In this document: positions 50,684-58,665 of the stretch, one piece after another
How positions within the stretch are numbered: the first letter of the stretch is position 1
Layout of the letters: every line of letters begins with the position of its first letter
Translations under genes and position numbers: made by a program
From: Streptomyces flavofungini
GTDB lineage: Bacteria; Actinomycetota; Actinomycetes; Streptomycetales; Streptomycetaceae
NCBI RefSeq assembly: GCF_014650815.1
Contig: NZ_BMVR01000006.1
Coordinates: 585,309-649,308, forward strand
Length of the DNA stretch: 64,000 bases
Direction of reading: 5' to 3'
Notes under the pieces: model-generated
Told to the model about the DNA's origin: nothing
Database searches by the model: none
Seen by the model: only the letters and a program-made list of their open reading frames with translations

Positions 50684-53600
50684 CTACTGCGTCATCCTGC
50701 GCAGACGCGGTCGGCTCTTCTTCGGCTCGGCCGGGATGTGGCCGGAGAGCCGGGCGATGGTCGGGTGCTCGAAGATCGTCCTGATCGACACCTCGACCCC
50801 CAGGGAACGGCGCAGCCGGCCGATGAGCCGGGTCGCCAGGAGCGAATTGCCACCGAGCTTGAAGAAGTCGTCGTCGATGCCGACCCGGTCGAGGCCCAGG
50901 ACATCGGCGAACAGCTCACACAACGCCTCCTCCTGGCTGGTACGGCCGCCGCGGTAGCCGCCGCCGTCGGCAGCCGCGGCGCCGGGGTCGGGCAGGGCCT
51001 CCAGATCGGCCGACGCACCGGACGGCAGCTCGTCCAGCGTCACGATGACGGCGGGCACCATGTGGGCCGGCAGCAGCCGGGCCACGTACTCCCGCAGCTC
51101 CTCGCCGTCGGCGCCGCCGCCCGGCGCGGGCACGACGTAGCCCACCAGCCGGTCGCCCTCCCGGACGGCGACCACGGTCCGGGACACCGCCGGGTGCGCC
51201 GCCAGCACGGCTTCGACGTCGCCCGTCCTGACCTGGTGCCCGTCGATCGTCGCCCGGGCGCCCCCGTGTCCGGCGAACTCCACCCGGCCGGCACCGTCCC
51301 ACCTGGCCAGATCACCGGTGCGGTGCATCCTGGACCCGGCCGGACCGTAGGGGTCGGCGACCAACCGCTGTGCGGTCGGCGCCCCGTCGGCGTGGTAGCC
51401 CCGGGGCACCTCGCCGGCGAGGTACAACTCCCCGGTCACGCCCGGCGGTACGGGGCGGAGCGCCGGGCTGAGGACATAGGCCTTCGTGGTGTCCAGCGGA
51501 GCGCCGCCGGCCGTCCCGGCCGGACGGTAGACGTCGACCGTCCGCACGCCGGGGATCCGGTCGCGGATCCGGTCCGCGAACGATCCGCCCAGTACGTCCC
51601 CGGTGAGGGCCACGGTGTTCGTCCGGACCGTCTTCGCACACCGGTCCAGCGCCTCGGCGAAGAACGGGGCGGACGTGCTGATGACGTCACCCGCCCAACC
51701 GTCCTGGATCAGGTCCGCGGCGTGCGGGGTCACCTCGACGCGGGCTCCGGCGCACAACGCGGCGAGGATCTCGAAGGCCACCTCGTCCTCGTGGGGCGAA
51801 GCCGCGAGCAGCCTGGTCCCGGGCAGCAGCCCCGCCCCGGCCGCGAAACGCCGCACCGCGTCGGCCAGTGCGCGGTGGCTCAGCGCGATGCCGCCGGAGC
51901 TGCCGCCGGGGCCGCGCACACAGGCCAGGTGCCGCGGGTCCGGCGCGGCCGGGCGCGACCCGCCGGTGCCGGTCGGCTCCGGAAGGTCGAGGTCCGCGAG
52001 CGTCAGGACCAGATCCGCCCCGGCGACGTCCTGCCGGGCGGGGTCGACCGGCAGGAAGGCGGCCCCGGATTTGGCCGTCCCCACCAGCGCGACGGCCAGG
52101 CCCACCGAGCGGGGCAGCGCGAGGGCGACGACGGTCTCGGGTCCCGCGCCGCGGCCGACCAGTTCGGCCGCGAGGCGGTCGGCCCGGACGTCCAGCTCCC
52201 GGTACGTCAGTTCCGCCGCCGCGTCCGCCACCGCGATCGCCTCGGGGGTCGCCGCCGCCCGGTGCTCGAAGAGCGTGACGGGTGTGTCCTGCGAGACGGA
52301 CGGGGCGCCCGCGGGGGCCGCGAGCAGCTGATCGCGTTCGCCCGGCAGCAGCACGTCCACCGTGCCGACCCGTCGGCCGGCGTCCCCGGCGAGCTGGTTC
52401 AGGACCGAGTGGAAGCGGGCGGCGACGGCCTCGGCCGTGCCCTTGTCCACCAGGTCGGCGTGGTACTGGACGGTGAACCGGTCGCCTTCGGCGATCAGGG
52501 TCAGCGGGTAGTTCACGGCGGCGGCCGAGTCGACGCCGGTGATCTCGACCCCGGCCTCCACCGCCGACCCGTCGTCCCTCGGCGGGTAGGACTGGATCAC
52601 CACCAACGTGTCGAACAGGGCGGCCAGTCCGGTGGCCCGCTGGATCTCGGCCAGGCTGTGGTGATGGTGATCGAGCAGGGCGGTCTGCCGCTTCTGCAGA
52701 TCGGTCAGCAGCTCGGTGACCGTGCCGCCGGGAGTGCACCGGACCCGTACCGGCAGGGTGTTGATGAAGATCCCGACCATCGACTCCACCCCGGCCAGGG
52801 TGCTCGGCCTGCCCGCGACGGTGGAGCCGAAGACGACGTCCTGCCGCCCGGTCAGGGCGCTGAGCACGAGAGCCCAGGCGCCGTGCACCAACGTGCCGGC
52901 CGTGACTCCCAGTTCGGCGCAGCAGCGCGCCCACTGCCGGGACTCGTCCGGCGTCAGGGTGACGGACACGTCACCGACGGCCGCGGGCTGCGCCTCGCCG
53001 GGGACGAGCGTGGTCGGCCCGTCCAGTCCGGCGAGCTCCGCGGCCCAGGCCCGGGAGCTCTCCTCGTGGTCCTGGCGCGACAGCCACGCCAGGAAGTCCC
53101 GGAAACCGCGGGCCGGTTCGAGTGCCGACGGGTCCGCCGCCGCGTAGAGGCGGAGCAGATCCTGGGCGAGCACCTGCTCCGACCAGCCGTCGAGGAGCAC
53201 GTGGTGGGTGGTGAGGACCAGTTCGGCACGTTCGGGGCCGAGCCGGACCAGGGCCATGCGGAGCAGCGGCGGCTCGGCCCGGTCGAAGCGCGCGGCGCGG
53301 TCCTCGCCGAGGAACCGTCGCAGCTCCTCGTCGCGCGCCGCCTCCGGCAGGTCGCTCAGGTCGATCTCGCGCCACGGCAGTTCGACGCCGTTCACGATGA
53401 CCTGCACGAGGTTGTCGGTGGAGTCGGTGACGAAGGCGGCCCGCAGATTGGGGTGCCGCTCCAGGACCGCCTGGCCCGCCGCCCGCAGCCGGGCGGCGTC
53501 GACGCGACCGGACAGGTGGTACAGGGTCTGCATCTGGTAGGTGTCCGGGCCGGTGTCGGACAGCATGGACTCGAACAGCATCCCGGACTGCATCGGGGTC

Positions 53601-56083
53601 AGCGGCCACACGTCGGCGAGCTGCCCGTAGCGCCGGGTCCAGCTGTCGACGTCGTCGCGGTCCGCCGTGAGCATCGGCTCGGACGTGTCCTCGGCGGCGT
53701 ATGTCGTCGGATCCGCCGTGGTCGCGGCGAGGGCCAGTTCGGCGATGGTCCTCGACTCGAAGATCTGGCGGGTGGTGATCTCGATGCCCCGGGCCCGGGC
53801 GCGGATCACGACCTGGATGGAGCGGATGCTGTCCCCGCCCATGCCCACGAAGTCATCGTCGATGCCGACCCGTTCCCGGCCGAGGACCTCCGCGAAGACG
53901 CCGGCCAGGGTCTCCTCCTCGGCCGACCGCGGCGCCCGGTACGTGGCACCGGCGAAGCCGGGCTCGGGCAGGCCCTTGCGGTCCAGCTTGCCGTTCGGTG
54001 TGATCGGCAGCTTGTCCAGCACGACGAACGCCTTGGGAACCATGAACTCCGGCAGCCGCTCGGCCAGGAAGTCCCGCAGCTTCGACGCCGCCGGAACCTC
54101 TTGGTCCTCCCCGGGGACCACATAGGCGATGAGCCTGCCGTCGCGGGCGACCACGGCCGTCTGCCGGATGCCCTCGTGGGCACGCAGGACGACCTCGATC
54201 TCGCCGAGCTCCACGCGCAGCCCGTTGACCTTGACCTGGAAGTCGCGCCGGCCGAGCATCTCGATCATGCCGTCCGGGGCGAACCGGGCCATGTCCCCGG
54301 TGCGGTAGATGCGTTCACCGGCCACATCCGCGTGCGACCAGTCGAGGAACCGTTCGGCGGTGCGCTCCGGCTGGCCGAGGTACTCGCGGGCGAGGCTGAC
54401 GCCGGCCACGCACAGCTCCCCGGTCACGCCCGGCGCCACCGGCTGGAGCGCGTCGTCGAGGATGTACGCCCGCTGGTTGGCGAGCGGACGGCCGTAGGGG
54501 ATGCTCGCCCACTCCGGATCGGTCACCTCGACGTCGTAGATCGTCGAGTGGATGGACGCCTCGGTGGCCCCGCCCATCACGATGAAGCGCAGCTCGGGCG
54601 CGAACACGCGGAGCCGGTCGCACAGCGTGACGGGCACCCAGTCACCGCCGAGCATCGAAAGGCGCAGGCCGGGTATCGGCGCGGCGCCGGTCTGTTCGAG
54701 GTGGTCGGTCAGCAGGGTCAGCAGTGCCGGGGCCGAGTGCCAGATCGTGAGGTTCTCGGCGACGATCAGTTCGGCCCAGTGGGCGGGGTCCTTCGTCCGG
54801 GCCGGGTCGGGGAGCACGACGGTGCCGCCGGCCGTGGTGAGGCCCAGGAACTCGTAGACCGACAGGTCGAAGCTCGGCGAGGACAGGGAGAGGACCGCGT
54901 CTCCCGGGCCGACCCCGAACCTGGAGTTGAGGTCGGCGAGGGTGTTCATCACGCCGCGGTGGCGCAGCGCGATCGGCTTGGGCGCGCCGGTGGAGCCGGA
55001 GCTGTGCAGGATGTAGCAGAGGTCGTCGGGTCCTGAGGTGGGGCCGGGGTTGTGCTCGGGCTGGGCGGCGAGGGCGTCGGCGTCGCGGTCGAGCAGGACC
55101 AGCGGCCGGCTCTCCTCCGGGCTCGTCCCGGGCAAGTTCGCCGTCAGGTCCGAACGGCTGACCATGACGGCGCAGGACGTGCCGTGGACCATGGTGGCGA
55201 TGCGCTGGCCGGGGTACTCGGGATCGAGCGGTACGTAGGAACCGCCCGCCTTGAGGATGCCGAGCACCGCGACGAGCAGTTCGGGCGAGCGGTCGAGGCA
55301 CAGCCCCACGCGCACGTCCGGACCGACGCCGAGGGCGATCAGACGGTGGGCCAGACGGTTGGCCTCGCGGTTGATCTGCCCGTACGTCCGGCGCTCGGTG
55401 CCGCGCACCACGGCGACGGCATCGGGCGCCCGGTCCGCCTGGATCTCGAACGCCGCGTGCAGGCAGACGTCGTTCGGCAGGTCGGTCCCGGTCTGGTTCC
55501 ACTCCACGAGCATGCGGCGCAGCTCCACGCCGGTCAGCAGCCGCAGTCGGGCCACGGGCCGGTCGGGGTGGGCCGTCCCGTCCTCGACGAGGGTCCGGTA
55601 GTGGTCGAGCAGCCGCGCGGCCGTGGTCGCGTCGAAGAGCCCGCCGTCGTAGTGGAGTTCCAGGGCGTGGCGGCCCTCGGTGTCCTCGCGGACGACGAGT
55701 TGGAGCTCGTGCGCGAGGCTCGCGGCGGCGTCGCCGGGAGCCGCGAAGCGGATGCCGGTGGACGCGGGTCCGGCCTGCGGGAGCAGATCGGCCGTCCAGC
55801 GGTGGGCCAGCTCGTCCAGTGTCGACTCACCGACGCCCAGCAGGCGCACCTGTTCGGTGCGGCCGTCGGCATCCGTGCGGTCGAAGCTGATCTGGTCCTC
55901 GCCGGTGTAGCGGAAGAGGAGTGCGGCGAAGCCGGCGAGGAGCACGTCCTGGGTCGGCGGTACGCGCAGTTCGGCCCGGGCCGTGGCCGGGCTCCGGGTC
56001 GGTACGCCCGCTTGGCGCCGCCGGTCCGTCGGCAGCAGCACCATGGGCCATTCGGCGGTGACTGGGGAAAGCGCGTGATTCAC
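50684..56083 (-). CDS. NRPS: half-C, A, PCP, C, degenerate A, PCP
   Basis: A 1799-residue nonribosomal peptide synthetase. Residues 1-190 are only the C-terminal lobe of a condensation domain, without HHxxxDG. A1 (205-705) is intact, with SSGSTGAPKP, GGATEAS, YRTGD, a QVKVNGLRVELGEIE motif and catalytic Lys in PITPNGKLD. Read by eye, its binding pocket residues are roughly D-L-Y-H-M-G-M-I-H-K. PCP1 carries MGGDS (Ser752). A C domain follows (820-1250, HHVLLDG at 960). Residues 1265-1700 are a degenerate A domain. PCP2 carries LGGNS (Ser1747). There is no thioesterase. The GTG at 56083 has GGAG at 8 nt. A terminator separates it from the upstream P450. Confidence 0.93.
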   Translation of the reverse strand: MNHALSPVTAEWPMVLLPTDRRRQAGVPTRSPATARAELRVPPTQDVLLAGFAALLFRYTGEDQISFDRTDADGRTEQVRLLGVGESTLDELAHRWTADLLPQAGPASTGIRFAAPGDAAASLAHELQLVVREDTEGRHALELHYDGGLFDATTAARLLDHYRTLVEDGTAHPDRPVARLRLLTGVELRRMLVEWNQTGTDLPNDVCLHAAFEIQADRAPDAVAVVRGTERRTYGQINREANRLAHRLIALGVGPDVRVGLCLDRSPELLVAVLGILKAGGSYVPLDPEYPGQRIATMVHGTSCAVMVSRSDLTANLPGTSPEESRPLVLLDRDADALAAQPEHNPGPTSGPDDLCYILHSSGSTGAPKPIALRHRGVMNTLADLNSRFGVGPGDAVLSLSSPSFDLSVYEFLGLTTAGGTVVLPDPARTKDPAHWAELIVAENLTIWHSAPALLTLLTDHLEQTGAAPIPGLRLSMLGGDWVPVTLCDRLRVFAPELRFIVMGGATEASIHSTIYDVEVTDPEWASIPYGRPLANQRAYILDDALQPVAPGVTGELCVAGVSLAREYLGQPERTAERFLDWSHADVAGERIYRTGDMARFAPDGMIEMLGRRDFQVKVNGLRVELGEIEVVLRAHEGIRQTAVVARDGRLIAYVVPGEDQEVPAASKLRDFLAERLPEFMVPKAFVVLDKLPITPNGKLDRKGLPEPGFAGATYRAPRSAEEETLAGVFAEVLGRERVGIDDDFVGMGGDSIRSIQVVIRARARGIEITTRQIFESRTIAELALAATTADPTTYAAEDTSEPMLTADRDDVDSWTRRYGQLADVWPLTPMQSGMLFESMLSDTGPDTYQMQTLYHLSGRVDAARLRAAGQAVLERHPNLRAAFVTDSTDNLVQVIVNGVELPWREIDLSDLPEAARDEELRRFLGEDRAARFDRAEPPLLRMALVRLGPERAELVLTTHHVLLDGWSEQVLAQDLLRLYAAADPSALEPARGFRDFLAWLSRQDHEESSRAWAAELAGLDGPTTLVPGEAQPAAVGDVSVTLTPDESRQWARCCAELGVTAGTLVHGAWALVLSALTGRQDVVFGSTVAGRPSTLAGVESMVGIFINTLPVRVRCTPGGTVTELLTDLQKRQTALLDHHHHSLAEIQRATGLAALFDTLVVIQSYPPRDDGSAVEAGVEITGVDSAAAVNYPLTLIAEGDRFTVQYHADLVDKGTAEAVAARFHSVLNQLAGDAGRRVGTVDVLLPGERDQLLAAPAGAPSVSQDTPVTLFEHRAAATPEAIAVADAAAELTYRELDVRADRLAAELVGRGAGPETVVALALPRSVGLAVALVGTAKSGAAFLPVDPARQDVAGADLVLTLADLDLPEPTGTGGSRPAAPDPRHLACVRGPGGSSGGIALSHRALADAVRRFAAGAGLLPGTRLLAASPHEDEVAFEILAALCAGARVEVTPHAADLIQDGWAGDVISTSAPFFAEALDRCAKTVRTNTVALTGDVLGGSFADRIRDRIPGVRTVDVYRPAGTAGGAPLDTTKAYVLSPALRPVPPGVTGELYLAGEVPRGYHADGAPTAQRLVADPYGPAGSRMHRTGDLARWDGAGRVEFAGHGGARATIDGHQVRTGDVEAVLAAHPAVSRTVVAVREGDRLVGYVVPAPGGGADGEELREYVARLLPAHMVPAVIVTLDELPSGASADLEALPDPGAAAADGGGYRGGRTSQEEALCELFADVLGLDRVGIDDDFFKLGGNSLLATRLIGRLRRSLGVEVSIRTIFEHPTIARLSGHIPAEPKKSRPRLRRMTQ
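50984..52291 (-). other. degenerate adenylation domain within the NRPS
   Basis: NRPS residues about 1265-1700. The phosphate-binding loop (normally TSGSTGxPKG) reads GPGGSSGGIALSH with no Lys. The YGPTE motif reads VYRPAGTAGG, and A8 reads ATIDGHQVRTGDVEAV. The A10 catalytic Lys (PxTxNGKxD) is replaced in LPSGASADLEAL. Motifs A6/A7 (GVTGELYLAG, HRTGDLARW) survive. The domain is about 60 residues short and should not activate an amino acid. Confidence 0.85.
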
Positions 56084-56146
56084 TGTCCGGCTCCGAGGTC
56101 AGGGGCGTCATCGGGGAGAAGGGGCGTCAGCGGGGAGAGAAAAAGG

Positions 56147-56183
56147 AAGTGATAAGTCCCGTCCGTGCCGGGACTTATCACTT
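56147..56183 (-). terminator. strong intrinsic terminator inside the NRPS cluster
   Basis: A 15-bp perfect stem (56147-56161 and 56169-56183) with a 7-nt loop. On the minus strand it is followed by CCTTTTTCTC. It lies between the P450 stop (56199) and the NRPS start (56083), so the NRPS needs read-through or its own promoter. Confidence 0.85.
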
Positions 56184-56198
56184 GTCCCTGCGGGCTGC

Positions 56199-57389
56199 TC
56201 AGTTGGTGAGCACCGGCATGGAGTGCATGCCGAGCATCTCGGGCGAGGGGAAGAACTTCGGCGGGTTGTCCGGGTCGGCGCTCAGGTTCGGGAAGCGGTC
56301 CATCAGGGCGTTGAACGCGATCCGGCCCTGCATCCGGGCCAGGTGGGCGCCCAGGCAGTAGTGGGTGCCGCGGCCGAAGGCGAGCTGAGGGTTGGGCGAA
56401 CGCTTGAGGTCGAACACGTTCGGGTTGCTGAACTGCCGCGGGTCACGGTTGGCCGCCGCGAGCCACGCCACCACGTACTGGTCGGCGGGGATGGTCTTCC
56501 CGGCGAACTCCACCTCGCGGCTGGTGGCCCGATAGGTCGCCGCGGTCGGGGTGAACCACCGGAGCGCCTCCTCGATCATGCCCGGTATGAGCGAGCGGTC
56601 CGCGCGCACCCGCGCGGCTTCTTCCGGGAGGTGGTCGAGGACCAGCATCGTGTCGCCGATGAGCACGGTGCCGGTGAGGTAGCCGGCGCCGAGCATGACC
56701 ATCGTGAAGTTCACGGACTCGTTGTCGCTCAACTGCGTGCCGTCGTGGCGCTTCATGTTGACGATGACGCTGAGCAGGTCCTCGCCCGGGTTCTTCCGGC
56801 GGTCGGCGATGTGCTCCAGGAGATAGTCGCGCAGGGGCTGGATGTGCTTGATCTGGGCTTCGACGTAGCCCTCGCCGCCCTGGTCGACCGTGGAGACCTT
56901 GACCTCGCTGTCGAGGCCCTTGTCCACCAGTTTGAAGAGCTCCCGCTCACTGCTCGGGACGCCCAGCATGTCGCAGAAGAGGTTTCCGGACAGCGGCTCC
57001 GCGAAGTCGGCGATCAGCTCGAAGCTGTCCTTGCCCTCCACGGCGTCCAGCAGGTCGCCGGCGTCCTTCTCCAGCCGCGCCTCCAGCTTGGCGAGCGCCG
57101 ACGGCTTGAACATGCGGTCGGCCTGCTTGCGCAGGCTCGCGTGCTCCGCCCCCGTCATCCCCGAGAGGTCGCCCTCGTAGTACTGCGCGCCGGCCGCGGC
57201 GTCGGGCAGCAGCCGGACCGCGTCGGACGAGAAGGTCTCGTGGTCATTGAGGATTTCCACGGTCTCGGGATATCCGTACACGTTCCATACGCCGAGCTTC
57301 TCGTCGAACGAGACCAGCTCGTCGGGCTGCTTGTCGCGCAGCCAGAAGAACTCGTCGTTGAGACCCCAGCGGTCAGCGATGTTGGTCAT
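56199..57389 (-). CDS. cytochrome P450 (EryK/CYP113-like), second of pair
   Basis: A 396-residue bacterial P450. The heme-ligating Cys345 is in FGRGTHYCLGAHLAR, and the ExxR pair is E274-R277 in EEALRWFTP. The I-helix reads LGAGYLTGT (residues 233-241), with Leu where most P450s have an acidic residue before the conserved Thr. That substitution resembles EryK-type CYP113 enzymes. It most likely oxidises the NRPS product or a carrier-bound amino acid, with electrons from a ferredoxin such as that at 50283. AACAGGAGAATCG precedes the ATG. It follows the other P450 by 82 bp; a strong terminator follows its stop. Confidence 0.95.
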   Translation of the reverse strand: MTNIADRWGLNDEFFWLRDKQPDELVSFDEKLGVWNVYGYPETVEILNDHETFSSDAVRLLPDAAAGAQYYEGDLSGMTGAEHASLRKQADRMFKPSALAKLEARLEKDAGDLLDAVEGKDSFELIADFAEPLSGNLFCDMLGVPSSERELFKLVDKGLDSEVKVSTVDQGGEGYVEAQIKHIQPLRDYLLEHIADRRKNPGEDLLSVIVNMKRHDGTQLSDNESVNFTMVMLGAGYLTGTVLIGDTMLVLDHLPEEAARVRADRSLIPGMIEEALRWFTPTAATYRATSREVEFAGKTIPADQYVVAWLAAANRDPRQFSNPNVFDLKRSPNPQLAFGRGTHYCLGAHLARMQGRIAFNALMDRFPNLSADPDNPPKFFPSPEMLGMHSMPVLTN

Positions 57390-57471
57390 CGATTCTCCTG
57401 TTGAACGAATGATGCGAGTGAGGCAGGTGATGCGAGCGGGCGGGTGATCCGAATTCCCGGTACCGCACGTG

Positions 57472-58665
57472 CTAACGGACGCGCAGGGGCAGCGACTTGG
57501 CGCCGATCATGTCCGGCGAGGGGAAGAACGAGGGCGGGTTGTCCGGGTCGGTGCCCAGCTCGGCATAGCGGTCGAGCAGGATGTTCATGGCGATCCGGCC
57601 CTCCGCGCGGGCCAGCGGGGCGCCGATGCAGAAGTGCACGCCGTGGCCGAAGCTCAGGTGCGGATTGGGGTCGCGGGTCACGTCATACACGTCCGGGTCA
57701 CGGAACTTGGCGGGGTCGCGGTTGGCCGCCCCCGGCCAGATCATGACCACCTTCTCCTCGGGAATGACCTGCCCGCCGAGCTTCACCTCGGTGGCCGACC
57801 GCCGGGTGAGCGCCGCGGACGGCGTGAGGACGCGCAGCCCCTCCTCCAGCGCACCCGGCACCAAGGACCGGTCCGCCCGCACCCGGGCGAACTGCTCGGG
57901 GTCGTTGTCCAGGCAGACCAGCGTGTTGCCGAGCAGCATCGTGGTCGTGATGTGCCCGGTGAACAGCAGGATGTTGGCGATGTTGATGATCTCTTGGTCC
58001 GTCAGGCGCGTGCCGTCCTGCTCCGCCGCGACCAGGCGGCTGATCAGGTCCTCGCGGGGCGTACGGCGGCGGTCGAGCACCTGCTCGCGCATGTAGTCCA
58101 CCAGCGCCTTGACCCGCTCGACGGCGGCGTCGGCCTGCGCCTGCGCGTCGTCTCCGCCGCTGATCAGCGCGGCCCCGGTGGTGCCCTCGATGACCGCGAA
58201 CGCGATGTTCTTGAAGAACTCGCGGTCACTGGCCGGGATGCCGAGGAGTTCGGAGATGACGATGACCGGCAGCGGATACGCCAGGTCCGCGACCAGGTCG
58301 ATCTGGCCCTTCCCCGTCGCTTCGTCGAGCAGGTCCTCGGTGATCTTGCCGATCCGGGACTCCAGTTCGGCGATGACCCGCGGCGTGAACCCGTGGCTGA
58401 CCAGCTTGCGGTACCTGGTCTGCTCCGGCGGGTCCAGCTGCGACATGTCGCCCTGGCTGTACACGTCGTCCACCTGCACCGAGAAGAGGTGCGCGGTCTT
58501 GGAGGAGAACGTCTTCGGGCTGGTGAGGACCTCGAAGACCTCCTGGTAGCCGTAGACGTGCCAGACGCCCGTCTCCTCGTCGAGCCGCACCGTCTGGTCG
58601 GGCCGGACACCGCGCAGCCACTGGTGACCGGGGTGGATGTTCCACCGCTCTACAACGCTCGTCAC
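57472..58665 (-). CDS. cytochrome P450 (EryK/CYP113-like), first of pair
   Basis: A 397-residue P450. Cys346 lies in FGHGVHFCIGAPLAR, ExxR is E275-R278, and the I-helix FTGHITTT (235-242) has Ile239 in the position of the usual acid, as in EryK (CYP113). The GTG at 58665 overlaps the stop of the upstream NRPS (GTGA), so it is translationally coupled to it. A longer in-frame start at 58833 would lie inside the NRPS gene. The two P450s are clearly homologous but divergent, suggesting separate oxidations on the same peptide. Substrate unknown. Confidence 0.95.
   Translation of the reverse strand: MTSVVERWNIHPGHQWLRGVRPDQTVRLDEETGVWHVYGYQEVFEVLTSPKTFSSKTAHLFSVQVDDVYSQGDMSQLDPPEQTRYRKLVSHGFTPRVIAELESRIGKITEDLLDEATGKGQIDLVADLAYPLPVIVISELLGIPASDREFFKNIAFAVIEGTTGAALISGGDDAQAQADAAVERVKALVDYMREQVLDRRRTPREDLISRLVAAEQDGTRLTDQEIINIANILLFTGHITTTMLLGNTLVCLDNDPEQFARVRADRSLVPGALEEGLRVLTPSAALTRRSATEVKLGGQVIPEEKVVMIWPGAANRDPAKFRDPDVYDVTRDPNPHLSFGHGVHFCIGAPLARAEGRIAMNILLDRYAELGTDPDNPPSFFPSPDMIGAKSLPLRVR

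Noticed and set aside
50684..56083. GGDS carrier motif of the first PCP taken as evidence for a following epimerisation domain
   Set aside because: The next domain is a condensation domain with HHVLLDG and lacks the E-domain motifs.
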